Shown: positions 11,166 to 19,067, counted from the stretch's first letter. The stretch: DNA of 64,000 nt from Syngnathus acus (GCF_901709675.1 NC_051096.1:2755001-2819000); one strand, 5' to 3'. Notes: a model not told the origin generated them from the letters alone. Translations and numbers: made by a program.

Positions 11166-11168
11166 TAA
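3..11168 (+). CDS. eppk1: Epiplakin (3' part of gene, 5' end outside window)
   Basis: This is the C-terminal part of a giant plakin-family linker that binds intermediate filaments in epithelial cells. The frame is open from base 3, so there is no start here; the first start-like codon (GTG at 102) lies inside a repeat. About 3,720 residues are visible with no intron, as expected for epiplakin, which is built almost only of plakin-repeat domains. Eleven domains occur, each opening with GLLTPGTSLVLLEAQAATG and carrying the plectin-repeat hallmarks LLEAQIATGGIIDP, GYFDEEMNQILSD and KGFFDPNT. A Thr/Ser-rich linker follows each domain, with a conserved segment FHGIRKDVSATELLESKIID leading into the next one. 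The last domain ends at LSLLPLMKK and TAA (11166-11168). No spectrin repeat, coiled coil, actin-binding or GSR-type tail is present, which argues against plectin or desmoplakin. The repeat-domain pattern matches EPPK1 closely, and synteny with fbxl6 supports it. Confidence 0.93.
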   Translation, partial: SRGLLTPGTSLVLLEAQAATGFVIDPVNNKKLSVAEAVAQNVVGSEMKKKLLSAERAVTGYTDPYTGETISLFQALIKDLIVKDHGIRLLEAQIATGGIIDPVYSHRVPVQVAYQRGYFDEEMNQILSDPDDDTKGFFDPNTQENLTYLQLIERCVTDPKTGLIVLPIVKKGEFYFYVDEATKLILKLRTTTKAGGKYQGTTVSLWDLLYSRYITEEKRQELVQQYKSGVIAIERFLEIILMIIQQQTTTTTSSSTITCQIPETNVDSSTTNTTITTTVTETETFHGIRKDVSATELLESKIIDEDIYKELNAGTITVEEVSEMDSVRRYLEGTNCIAGVYLQSTKETLSIFEAKSRGLLTPGTSLVLLEAQAATGFVIDPVNNKKLSVDEAAAQGVVGREWQKKLLSAERAVTGYKDPYTEKTISLFQALKKDLIVKDHGIRLLEAQIATGGIIDPVYSHRVPVQVAYQRGYFDEEMNQILSDPDDDTKGFFDPNTQENLTYLQLVERCITDPITGLSLLVIVKKGEFYFFVDEATKLILKSRTTTKAGGKYQGTTVSLWDLLYSRYITEEKRRELVQQYKSGVITIERFLEIILMIIQQQTTTTTSSSTITYQIPETNVDSSTTNTIITTTVTETETFHGIRKDVSATELLESKIIDENLYKELNAGTITVEEVSEMDSVRRYLEGTNCIAGVYLQSTKETLSIFEAKSRGLLTPGTSLVLLEAQAATGFVIDPVNNKKLSLDEAVAQGVVGREWQKKLLSAERAVTGYKDPYTEKTISLFQALKKDLIVKDHGIRLLEAQIATGGIIDPVYSHRVPVQVAYQRGYFDEEMNQILSDPDDDTKGFFDPNTQENLTYLQLVERCITDPITGLSLLVIVKKGEFYFFVDEATKLILKSRTTTKAGGKYQGTTVSLWDLLYSRYITEEKRRELVQQYKSGVITIERFLEIILMIIQQQTTTTTSSSTITYHIPETNVDSSITNTTITTTVTETETFHGIRKDVSATELLESKIIDEDIYKELNAGTITVEEVSEMDSVRRYLEGTNCIAGVYLQSTKETLSIFEAKSRGLLTPGTSLVLLEAQAATGFVIDPVNNKKLSVDEAAAQGVVGREWQKKLLSAERAVTGYKDPYTEKTISLFQALKKDLIVKDHGIRLLEAQIATGGIIDPVYSHRVPVQVAYQRGYFDEEMNQILSDPDDDTKGFFDPNTQENLTYLQLVERCITDPITGLSLLVIVKKGEFYFFVDEATKVVLKSTTTNRAGGKYQGTTVTLWDLLYSRYITEEKRRQLVQQFKSGAITIERFLEIILMIIQQQTTATTSSSTITCQIPETNVDSNTTKTTITTTVTETETFHGIRKDVSATELLESKIIDENLYKELNAGTITVEEVSEMDSVRRYLEGTNCIAGVYLQSTKETLSIFEAKSRGLLTPGTSLVLLEAQAATGFVIDPVNNKKLSVDEAAAQSVVGREWQKKLLSAERAVTGYKDPYTEKTISLFQALKKDLIVKDHGIRLLEAQIATGGIIDPVYSHRVPVQVAYQRGYFDEEMNQILSDPDDDTKGFFDPNTQENLTYLQLVERCITDPITGLSLLVIVKKGEFYFFVDEATKLILKSRTTTKAGGKYQGTTVSLWDLLYSRYITEEKRRQLVQQFKSGAITIERFLEIILMIIQQQTTTTTSSSTITCQIPETNVDSSTTNTTITTTVTETETFHGIRKDVSATELLESKIIDENLYKELNAGTITVEEVSEMDSVRRYLEGTNCIAGVYLQSTKETLSIFEAKSRGLLTPGTSLVLLEAQAATGFVIDPVNNKKLSVDEAAAQGVVGREWQKKLLSAERAVTGYKDPYTEKTISLFQALKKDLIVKDHGIRLLEAQIATGGIIDPVYSHRVPVQVAYQRGYFDEEMNQILSDPDDDTKGFFDPNTQENLTYLQLVERCITDPITGLSLLVIVKKGEFYFFVDEATKLILKSRTTTKAGGKYQGTTVSLWDLLYSRYITEEKRRELVQQYKSGVITIERFLEIIFMIIQQQTTTTTSSSTITYQIPETNVDSSTTNTTITTTVTETETFHGIRKDVSATELLESKIIDENLYKELNAGTITVEEVSEMDSVRRYLEGTNCIAGVYLQSTKETLSIFEAKSRGLLTPGTSLVLLEAQAATGFVIDPVNNKKLSVDEAAAQGVVGREWQKKLLSAERAVTGYKDPYTEKTISLFQALKKDLIVKDHGVRLLEAQIATGGIIDPVYSHRVPVQVAYQRGYFDEEMNQILSDPDDDTKGFFDPNTQENLTYLQLVERCITDPVTGLSLLVIVKKGEFYFFVDEATKLILKSRTTTKAGGKYQGTTVSLWDLLYSRYITEEKRRQLVQQFKSGAITIERFLEIILMIIQQQTTTTTSSSTITCQIPERNIDCNTTKTTITTTVTEAETFHGIRKDVSATELLESKIIDENLYKELNAGNITVEEVSEMDSVRRYLEGTNCIAGVYLQSTKETLSIFEAKSRGLLTPGTSLVLLEAQAATGFVIDPVNNKKLSVDEAVAQGVVGREWQKKLLSAERAVTGYKDPYTEKTISLFQALKKDLIVKDHGVRLLEAQIATGGIIDPVYSHRVPVQVAYQRGYFDEEMNQILSDPDDDTKGFFDPNTQENLTYLQLVERCITDPITGLSLLVIVKKGEFYFFVDEATKLILKSRTTTKAGGKYQGTTVSLWDLLYSRYITEEKRRQLVQQFKSGAITIERFLEIILMIIQQQTTTTTSSSTITYQIPETNVDSSTTNTTITTTVTETETFHGIRKDVSATELLESKIIDEDIYKELNAGTITVEEVSEMDSVRRYLEGTNCIAGVYLQSTKETLSIFEAKSRGLLTPGTSLVLLEAQAATGFVIDPVNNKKLSVDEAAAQGVVGREWQKKLLSAERAVTGYKDPYTEKTISLFQALKKDLIVKDHGIRLLEAQIATGGIIDPVYSHRVPVQVAYQRGYFDEEMNQILSDPDDDTKGFFDPNTQENLTYLQLVERCITDPITGLSLLVIVKKGEFYFFVDEATKVVLKSTTTNKAGGKYQGTTVTLWDLLYSRYITEEKRRQLVQQFKSGAITIERFLEIIVMIIQQQTTTTTSSSTITCQIPERNIDCNTTKTTITTTVTEAETFHGIRKDVSATELLESKIIDENLYKELNAGTITVEEVSEMDSVRRYLEGTNCIAGVYLQSTKETLSIFEAKSRGLLTPGTSLVLLEAQAATGFVIDPVNNKKLSVDEAAAQGVVGREWQKKLLSAERAVTGYKDPYTEKTISLFQALKKDLIVKDHGVRLLEAQIATGGIIDPVYSHRVPVQVAYQRGYFDEEMNQILSDPDDDTKGFFDPNTQENLTYLQLVERCITDLITGLSLLVIVKKGEVYFFVDEATKVVLKSTTTNRAGGKYQGTTVTLWDLLYSRYITEEKRRQLVQQFKSRAITIERFLEIILMIIQQQTNTTTSSSTITCQIPERNIDSNTTKTTITTTVTETETFHGIRKDVSATELLESKIIDENLYKELNAGTITVEEVSEMDSVRRYLEGTNCIAGVYLQSTKETLSIFEAKSRGLLTPGTSLVLLEAQAATGFVIDPVNNKKLSVDEAAAQGVVGREWQKKLLSAERAVTGYKDPYTEKTISLFQALKKDLIVKDHGIRLLEAQIATGGIIDPVYSHRVPVQVAYERGYFDEEMNQILSDSDDDTKGFFDPNTRENLTYLQLLERCITDPITGLSLLPLMKK

Positions 11169-11360
11169 AAGTCTGTTTACGTTTTTGTGCTTTGTCTTAA
11201 TTAGTCCTGCTGTGAGCATTTATATTTTTTCACTCATGAACCTTTAATCATAGTTTTTTATGTTTTATACTAATATGCAAGAAACCTGTGCTAGATTTAC
11301 TCAAGTTGATGAAACCTAGTTTGCCTGTACTTTGTAAATAAATATGTGGCCTAATAAACA
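11169..11360 (+). terminator. eppk1: eppk1 3' UTR with two poly(A) signals
   Basis: The stop codon is followed by AT-rich sequence with AATAAA at 11337-11342 and again at 11353-11358. Both lie about 170-190 bases past the stop, a usual 3' UTR length. From about 11,380 to 11,687 I see nothing coding. The next gene, fbxl6, converges from the other strand. Confidence 0.75.
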
Positions 11361-11687
11361 TGCATGTGAGGATTATTTGTTTCGTTCAGTAATAATTACG
11401 TTCTGGCATTCTTACGTTCTTAATTGTTCTGCGAACAGGTTCTCTCATCTAAATTTAAGCAGAGTCAAAAATGCAGATACATAGCAAAGGTGAACATTAA
11501 ACATGAGATACTCCAAAAACCTCAAGAATTTAGCTTCAATTCTCTTACAGCTTTCCCTTGAGAGGAGAAAACATGAACTTGCACGATTCAACGACTGAAA
11601 ACCTTTTGCCTAATGATTTTGAGTCAAATAACACCAAATGTTGTCACATTAAAAAAGCCAATCAAATACGATGCAGAACTGTAAACA

Positions 11688-11693
11688 TTTATT
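11688..11693 (-). terminator. fbxl6: Candidate fbxl6 poly(A) signal
   Basis: AATAAA read on the minus strand, about 530 bases past the fbxl6 stop codon and beyond the MITE that supplies the stop. It is the clearest candidate on this strand before the eppk1 3' end. Confidence 0.45.
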
Positions 11694-11798
11694 AGAAAAG
11701 ACCAATGAAAAACTACAAGTGAGTGAATCCAGGGTTCACTGTGGTCTTACAAAAACGTAACGATTTTTGAGGCAATCGTGTGTCTGGTTTTAGCTCTA

Positions 11799-12261
11799 CA
11801 GTCAAACCTCGGTTTTCGAACGAAAAATTTGAAATTTTCTTGCTTCGGTTGTCGAACAGAATTCGGAGGTCGAACCTCACGAGATGAGCCGAAAGGACCC
11901 AAGAAAACCCGACCGCACGGCCCGGATGCCGACTGACTCTGTTCGTTATTGTATTTTTGTTACTTTGAGGATTGTATTAACCCCGCACTGGTCCACTTAA
12001 ATTTTGGAAAGTACATCAGGACTTTAAAAATATTTTCTAAATTTCAGCGACGGCTCTGTCACAATAATGCGACCAGCGCGCTGCAGTTGCGCGATGGGAC
12101 AAAAATGCGCAAATGAAAAAAATAATTAAAAAAGGCGGGTTTTTTTTTTAGTCTTGGAACGGATTAAAAATTTTTCCATTATTTGTAATGGGGAAAAATA
12201 GATTGGAATTAGACCGATTCACTTCTCGAACGGATTGTGGTCGAAAACCGAGGTTTGACTG
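11799..12261. mobile_element. MITE-like element with inverted ends
   Basis: A 463-bp element whose ends are inverted copies of CAGTCAAACCTCGGTTTTCG (left end starts at 11799, right end finishes at 12261). Near each end there is also related TTCGAAC / GTTCGAGA sequence. It has no transposase frame, so it is non-autonomous. I could not settle the target-site duplication. Its right end overlaps the last 43 coding bases of fbxl6. Confidence 0.8.
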
Positions 12262-14673
12262 CATTCCAATTTGTCCAGCAACTGGCGAATTTCCTCTTGT
12301 CCGCGATAAATTCGTTTTACCCCTCTGGGTAGATCCCGACAGGAGGACAGGTTGAGGTAGTCTAGTGCTGATGTTTGGCCGATGAGAAGCCTGTGAATAA
12401 GCAATTGATATTTAGAACTTTTGATTTTGGTAATCATGATAATCTTTCGTGGCGAAGTGGCTGGGAATCATTACTTCAAAAGGTAAACAAAGAAGAGGTA
12501 GTTTCCGTTACCTCAGGGCACCTGCTGTGATTTTGGTCCCGCTCAGGTTGAGTGACCGCAGGGTGTCTGTGTGGTTGGCCTGGGCCAGATGAAACATCGC
12601 CGCCTCCAAGTCCTCCTGAGAAAAAGGCTGATTGGCCACATCCAGCTGCCGCAACGTGTGACTCCACTTCTGCGTCAGGGCATGGAGGCCCGTATTCAGG
12701 GACAATGTGCCCATGTGGCTGCTGAAATACTGAGCCCAGAAGAGGCACTCCAGTTCTGCCAGACACAAGGTTGGCACATTTCAGACTTTTAAAAACCTAG
12801 CTTTGATTTGTGACCACAAAGTAAAAATCATGCCTTTACCAAGACAAGGTAAAGCCTCCAGACCCGCAGATGTAATGCGTGAGCAGCCACGCAGGTCCAG
12901 CACCCGCAGCCGGGGGGAGCCAAAGAGTGTGTCCCGCAACTGTTTGTCGTTTATGTAGGTGTACGACGCAGTGGCAATACACAGCTCCTCCAGTAGAGGG
13001 AAGCCAGGAGATGATTCAGCACCATTACTACTATTAGTATTCTTGAACACCGGGCAGACGTTCAGCATCCGGAACGTCTGATGACAAGAACAATAGAAAT
13101 GTTTTGTCGTAATGGATTCAAATCAAAAAGCCGCAACAAAATATGTAGGTTAAGTCACATGTGGAACACATTAGCCACTTTGCTCTTCGTATCTGCGCTT
13201 GTGACTTGAGTCACCTCTGATATTTACCTTAAGTTTAGGGCAAGCTCTCTGTAGCGCTTGGATACAAACAGTCACTTCGTTGTCTTGACTGTCCAGCTTT
13301 GTGTTAACCTCCAGCATCTCCAAATTGGGACAGTATCCCCTCTGAAAACAGAAGCAACGTAGTAATCGTTGTTTCAAAGACATTTGAGAGAGACTTAAGG
13401 TTCCTTACAGAGATGAAGGAAAGTCGGTCACACTTTGGTCTGTGGGTGAATTTAATCTGCTGGATTTGTGCGCCGTGATCATCCAGGTAAGTGAGAAGAC
13501 CAGCCTCTTGAAACTACAGCAACACAATTATTTCATGTACTACATTGACGGAAAATTCCAATACCTCCTAAACCAGTTTTTGTGCCTCTGCGGGGCCGCT
13601 GAGATGTTCCTCCACAGGATGGGCTCACCTTCGTGTACTGTAGGTTTAAGCTACGCAGTGAGTGGCCGTGCAGGCCCAAACTCTGGAAGCCCGCCTCCGT
13701 TAGGCCAGTACAGTAGGAGAGCGTGAGCGAGCTCAGATGAGAGCAGAACTGCGACACAACCTGATGGGATTTTTTTCTTCATTTCTATAAACTGTAATTC
13801 CACACATTCCAAAAATCAAATTTTGTAAAAAAACCTCGTGACCTACATTGACTGCATAGTCCACATTCTCAGTCCAATGATGGAGGGAGAAATCCCGTAG
13901 CTGAGAGAATCTGAAAACAAAAAATAAAGGCAAGATTTAAACAGAACATTCACACAGCTAATCTTAACGGCAACATCGTCGTGCAGCAGACCTGCTCTGC
14001 GTTAACCAATCGAATGTGTTTTTAATCAGTCTCCGACTTTCTGGGTTCTGATGTTCGCCCGGCGCGATCCAGCAGTGACCGACGGAGACTTTCCGCCACA
14101 GGATAGGAGAGGCGGCGGCGATGTTCCACAAGCGGCACACCCTTCCCACCCTAGCACGTGAAACAAATCATTTTTAGCTAAGGTAAATTTACATACATCA
14201 ACATCAAGACTGGTCGAACACCACCTGCACAGAAAGGGCACGGCACCATCTTCCATGACCACCATCTTGAAAATATTAACCAGAACCTCCTCAGGAAGAT
14301 TTTGACCCCATCTGCGGTCGTGTGGCTTCGCCGCTAACAAAGGCGGCGTCTCCTCTTTTTCGACATTCTTTTTCTGTCCTCCCTTTTTCTTCTTTATCTT
14401 GGGGACCCATGTGGGGCTACAGTCCTGCGAAGTGGTGCTGGATAAGACGAGGAGCATGTCCTCGCCCTCGTGGACCGTGTATCTGGGGTGCTCCATTCTC
14501 TTCACGTTGGTCCTTTTCTTTTTCACGTTGGTCCTTTTCTTTTTTGCTTTTTGTTTTTTGAGCTTAGTGGTGTTTCTCCTTTGTGAAGCATTTTGCGGAT
14601 TTGGTTCTTGATTTTCCTGAGTGGATAGGGAAGCCACAACATCTTCAACAGCCCCTTCAGCAGACGCCATCAT
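12219..14673 (-). CDS. fbxl6: F-box/leucine-rich-repeat protein 6
   Basis: Substrate-recognition subunit of an SCF (SKP1-CUL1-F-box) ubiquitin ligase; its substrates cannot be read from sequence. Coding exons in transcript order: 14673-14225, 14150-13992, 13910-13847, 13760-13629, 13513-13409, 13341-13228, 13077-12840, 12755-12512, 12390-12219. They total 1,677 bases, or 558 residues. The start is the first of two adjacent ATGs after an in-frame non-ATG stretch. Residues 37-102 are Lys-rich, with KKKRTNV twice in a row. The F-box runs from about 122 to 171 (LPEEVLVNIFKMV, then VCRLWN). Leucine-rich repeats follow, for example LSSLTLSYCTGLTEAGFQSL and LRVLDLRGCSRITSAGLEAL. The acceptor of the exon at 13513 is the least certain junction. 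The last 14 codons and the stop lie in a MITE, so the tail CSQTSVFDHNPFEK is not ancestral. Linkage to the SLC52 genes matches human FBXL6-SLC52A2. Confidence 0.88.
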
Positions 14674-14989
14674 CAGGATGCTCTCTTTGCTTTTATAAAA
14701 CAATGAACACAGCCAGTCACAAATAATCTGAAAACAAGACCGAGAGGAATGTTACTGTATATGTGTTATTAAATTATTACTATATTCTAGAATAGTCTTG
14801 GTAAAATGGTTACATCTTTATCAACATATTTGCAGTCCACTATTTTAAACTATCTTTCATTGGTGCATGTGTGAAGTGCTTTGTGTCTTATTATTACAAT
14901 TTACATTACATTCGTTACCTTTATATGCATTTATTATTAACCGAACCATTGCAAAGTGCCATTCAAAAAGATTCAAGTTGTTATCTTAC

Positions 14990-15110
14990 CTGAAAGCTGT
15001 GGGCCGACCTGTAGCTCTTTTATGCTATTATCACACTCGGAAAATGTTTTTCGAACAATTTCCACATGGTCACTGTTGTTAACCACTGTTGCAGCTAGCT
15101 GTTCGCTAAG
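14990..15110 (-). other. fbxl6: Probable 5' UTR exon of fbxl6
   Basis: On the minus strand the sequence ending CACAGCTTTCAG is followed by GTAAGA (donor at 14989-14988). A matching acceptor, TTTTCAG, precedes base 14727, 54 bases upstream of the fbxl6 ATG. The proposed exon has a short upstream ATG frame that stops after 15 codons. Its outer limit is a guess. The stretch 15110-15463 looks like promoter or spacer, with nothing coding. Confidence 0.45.
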
Positions 15111-15409
15111 GAAGTCAGCGACGCCGCGCGATAAAAGAGTCACAATTACAAGGTAAAGTGGCGTATAACTGGCCTCGTTAAATTTCGTGAGCTAAAACTT
15201 TTGAATATTTTTTAAAAATCCAAGAAGTGTCGGAAATTTGTAGCCTCTGTTATTGCGTTATAGATGTTTTAAGTTCCTCCAGGTTTTAGGCGAGATACGC
15301 CCTGCTGCTGTATGATTGGTTGCAGGATGCGCACCACTCCAATATGATTGGCTGGAGCATCTGGGACACGCCCTACAGGAAACGCTCGCCATAAAACATT
15401 CTGTATTTT

Positions 15410-15448
15410 ATTATTATTTATAATAATAATAATTATTATTATTATTAA
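15410..15448. repeat. ATT/AAT trinucleotide microsatellite
   Basis: A run of TTA/TAA/ATT triplets lying directly to the left of the transposon end at 15464. Confidence 0.8.
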
Positions 15449-15463
15449 ATTCAGGTCATACAG

Positions 15464-16011
15464 GGTCCGGCAAAATGATCTGACACATTTGTAGGTTTAA
15501 TAAAATGCAAATACATTAAAGAAACAAAAACGTTATTTTTTTTATTTTCGAAAAGTACATATAATGCCATTTTGTTCTGTTTTGTTTCGTTTCATTAAAT
15601 TTTCGTTTCAGTTGCTAACATGAATTGGACGGGTGAGCATCGCGCTTTCATTGTGGAAACGTTTATCAAGAACGAATCTGTAACTGCAACACAACGAGCG
15701 TTCCGTTTGCGCTTCAAACTCGGTAGACATGATCCCGTACCTCCTCGAAACACGATCTTGTTATGGGTTACTAACTTCAGAGCCAGTGGATCAGCATTGA
15801 AACGAAAATCAAACGGCCGACCTCGCACCGCCAGAACTCCAGAAAATGTGGCAGCGGTAAGACCAAAATAACAGTATTCGAAAATAAATTGAAACGAAAC
15901 AAAACAAAACGGCATTATATGTACTTTTCGAAAATAAAACATCTTTTTTGTTTTTCTAATTTATTTGCATTTTATTAAACCTACAAATCTGTCAAATCAT
16001 TTTCCCGGACC
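15464..16011. mobile_element. DNA transposon remnant with ~140-bp terminal inverted repeats
   Basis: The left end (15464 to about 15607) begins GGTCCGGCAAAATGATCTGA. Its near-complement runs from about 15876 to 16011 and ends CATTTTCCCGGACC. Between the arms lies a short frame with a helix-turn-helix-like protein piece. The arms stay alike over about 140 bases, including a shared stretch around GAAAAGTACATATAATGCC, so insertion was fairly recent or the arms are under constraint. The superfamily is not determined. Confidence 0.8.
15620..15871 (+). pseudogene. Transposon-encoded helix-turn-helix fragment (DUF4817-like)
   Basis: An 83-residue frame starting MNWTGEHRAFIVETFIKNES, then a basic segment GRPRTARTPENVAAV. 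This order (an 'EHRAFIVETF' helix, a variable part, then a GRPRTARTPENV tail) is what I know from DUF4817-type DNA-binding domains of insect and other animal transposons. A splice-donor-like GTAAGA follows codon 79 at 15858, so this may be a first exon whose partner is lost. The inverted repeats of the host element flank it. It is not an intact transposase. The family call is from memory of the motif and would need a profile search. Confidence 0.6.
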
Positions 16012-16020
16012 ATGGCCTTT

Positions 16021-16467
16021 GAAGGATTTTGCCACATCTAATATGGCCGCCACGTAAACATGTCTGCACGTCGTACCGCGATAGCTAGTCTGTCTACTAC
16101 ATCTACATCACTACATCCAATCGCACTGTTTGTTGTGTTTGTTAATTTCTGTACGGGTCAGGGAGCTCAAAGCCACCCTGTCGTGGCGTGGGACATTTCA
16201 TGGTAAAACACGCGGTAACTTTATAATTATTTTGCATGATATTGTCTGTGTTTTCTCTTCTTAGCGACAGTAGCGCTAATTCTACCGCCTGCAATGTATC
16301 GCTAATGAATGGTATTTCAAGTTAATGCTAACGTTAGCTTCGCACGTGACGTTCAATAACACTTGATGTAGCTTTGCAAATATTTAGTTTGTGCAGAATC
16401 ACTCTCCCCTGCAAACACAATAATCATAATGTATCGTTCACTTGTTTCTCTACCATAACAGCTGGCA
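16021..16467 (+). promoter_or_regulatory. 5' flank of the unrecognised gene
   Basis: No coding sequence is seen. A donor-like ATG|GTAAAA near 16203 and the acceptor AACAG ending at 16461 would bound a noncoding first exon and a 5' UTR intron. No TATA box stands out. Confidence 0.3.
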
Positions 16468-19067
16468 ATGGAATCTGGAGGCAATTTCTCTCTTTCTGGG
16501 AAAGCAGTTATAATTGAAGCAAATTTGAGTAAGTCTAAAGACATAAAGAAAGCTGGAATATCAATTGATATTTGTACAATTAATGTTTCGGTTTTTCAGG
16601 AGATGATTATTATTGGAAGTTGGTGGCAGACTTCATTGGCCCTCAAATGGGGGAAAGCTTGTATCTTGACAGAGACCTTTGCAAGAACAGATTCCTCATT
16701 CAAAGTGGACTCATGAGAGAGGACAATAACTTCCCGTGGATTTCCATCATCGATTGGTTGAAGAAGATTTTCCCAGCTTACCATTCGGCGGACTTTCGGT
16801 GCTTGATCGAAAGAGGCATCGCCGCCACCTTGAGCTTGGCGGGCGAGGCCAGGCGTGTTTTTCTGGACTCGTATGTCAACTTTAACTTTGTGGGCCCCAT
16901 ATGTGATAGTATCGGTGTCGAACGAGACCACCTTTTAAAAATGAAAGACTTTTCTGAGCGCGCGCAATCCATTGAGGTCACCAACGGTTTAATTATGGAG
17001 CTGAACAACTTTGTGATAAGGGAGAAAGTTTCCCCCATCAACTTGGTCACCTGGCTGAGGAACTTCAACCCGCAATACTGCAAAGATGGCAACATTCAAA
17101 AAGCTTACAGTGTTCTGAAGCTTAAGCTCAAAAAGTTAAAGATGTGCCACCTCAGTTCGCAAACGAGAAGTCACAGGCGGAACTTTGTGATGGAGAACTG
17201 GCTTCAAAGTCCGTTTGAGCTGGTAAAGTCCAAAGACTACCACAAGACCTTTCTCAAAAAGCGCATGCAGTCACCTCCCTACGAAAAAGTGTTGTGCAAG
17301 GAGGAATACGACGTCTACGAAATTTCTCCCGGTGTGGAGTCCGAGCAGAATTCTTCACTTCGAGTCGTCAGGAAAGACGTGCCGGTCTGCTGTGGCGGCG
17401 ACGCCAACAACGACAAAGTGTTGCCGTCTCTCCTGGACGTGGCCATGTTGTCTGTCCAGAAGCTGTCGAGCATACACGGCGGGCAAACCAAAAATTGCAA
17501 GAAGATTTCCTCGGACCTCCTCAGAAATCAATATGCGTTAACGTGCAAGAAGCACCCCGCCATGGTGGACTTTGAGAAAACACTTAACTCGGTCGGCGAG
17601 CAGGCCTCGCTGGCCCCCCCGGTGGTCTTCCTGCACCACAACGCCAACTTCTTGGTGGATGTACATGAGACGGTGGAGCAGCAACTCATGGCCTTCGAGA
17701 ACGAGATCACCCAGTCGCGGGGTGACAAGCTGGGCCGGGACGGGAACCCGCTTTTTAAGAAGGTGCTCAGCTTCAGCGAGAGCGCCACCTCCCGCTTCAT
17801 CTACATGGCCACGGACATGCTGATCCCCGGCAAGGGGGCTTTGCTGAGCTACAAGAAACACTGGATGGCCTTCTGCGCGGAGAAGCAAAACGCATCCAGG
17901 CTCGTCAGAAAGCCGTCGACGCTGTTTAGCAGTTACTTTGAGGCGGCCGCAGGCCTCACTCACCACCACAACGAGGTGGCGCTCTTCTTCTCCGACATGC
18001 TGGCACTCACCAACGACCAGAGCCCCAACGTTCTCCTGGAGAGCGTGGTCGCCGACTCCAGCGATTCTGTCATCCAGAGCATTGTGTGCGTTCTCGCAAT
18101 CATCTACTGCAAAGTGGTGGGGCCCTACTGTCAGCTTCTAACCAGCACAGGTGAGTATTCCCTCTTCAGCCAGTACCTACTCTGCCTCTACCAGAAGTGT
18201 CTCGAATGGTCCAAAGACCCATCCACTCTGATGGTGCCCGAGAAGGTCACTAATGTCTTCCTGCAACTTGCGCTGCAAGACCAGCTCTACCCCGGCGTGT
18301 ACCACTACTGTGACGATTTGCACACCAACAGGGACCTCATCAGGGTCTGCTTGAAAAGGATGATCAAGGTGATTACTGGCGTCGCCGAAAAGCACCTGAT
18401 GGACTTCCTGCCGGGAGGCCGTTATGCCAAAGTGCCGTCGGCCGATTTGAACATAAAGCTGCTGAGCTGCAAGTTCTACATACTGATGGCCGAATATCCC
18501 TACAGCCAGTCGCAAAAACAGAAACGATGCTCCGCGCATTCGGACAGCTCGGAGGACTTGAGCTCATCTGACTCTGAAGAGCCTTCCAGCCAGCAAGCTC
18601 TCAACACTGACGGCGGAGCACAATGGGCCAAAGGTCGGGGACGGCCGAAGACGGCTAAACGTTCAGTGAACGTCTATCCAGAGTGCATGGACTTGGACTA
18701 CATCAGCGCCATCGTGGATCGGAACGGGGGGGCGTGCCGCACCCAGCAGGACGTGGACAAGCTGATGCTGCGCTTGGCCAACGACAACAGGAAGACAAAG
18801 TGGGAGGCCGTCCGCTGTGAGATTGCATACCAGAAAATGGTGCTGGGCAACACGGACCCCATGCTCAATTCCAATTTCCGCAACGTCACTGAAATGGTGA
18901 TGAAGCTAAAGCTCTCACTGCCCCGCGTCAAGCCGGGCTACTCCATTGTGTTGGCGCCACGCAAGACCGCCGTGATGAAGCGTGTGCATCAGAGAGTGGT
19001 GGACGATTCCCAAGCCATCCCAAGCCCGAAGGAAACCAGCGGGCCTAACATTGTCCAAGAATCGTGA
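16468..19067 (+). CDS. Unrecognised 842-residue protein, two coding exons
   Basis: I do not recognise this protein. Exon 1 is 16468-16528 (ATG GAA TCT, donor GTAAGT). Exon 2 is 16600-19067 (acceptor TTTTTCAG, stop TGA). The splice keeps the frame and gives MESGGNFSLSGKAVIIEANL followed by RDDYYWKLVADFIGP. An acceptor at 16461 just before the ATG suggests a 5' noncoding exon. Nearly the whole protein is in one exon. Visible features: a mixed, probably globular, alpha-helical body (residues 1-650), a Ser/Asp/Glu-rich stretch at about 666-687, an AT-hook-like GRGRPKTAKR at about 696-706, and a basic C-terminal part. There is no signal peptide, membrane span or zinc-finger pattern. An AT-hook and an acidic linker would fit a nuclear protein, but that is inference. 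The 3' half is GC-rich with clean codon use, so it looks like a working gene. A domesticated transposon origin is possible. Confidence 0.8.

Noticed and set aside
18151-18169. GTGAGT...TTCAG inside the unrecognised gene, looking like an intron
   Set aside because: It is only 19 bases, far below a workable intron, and the frame reads through it cleanly.
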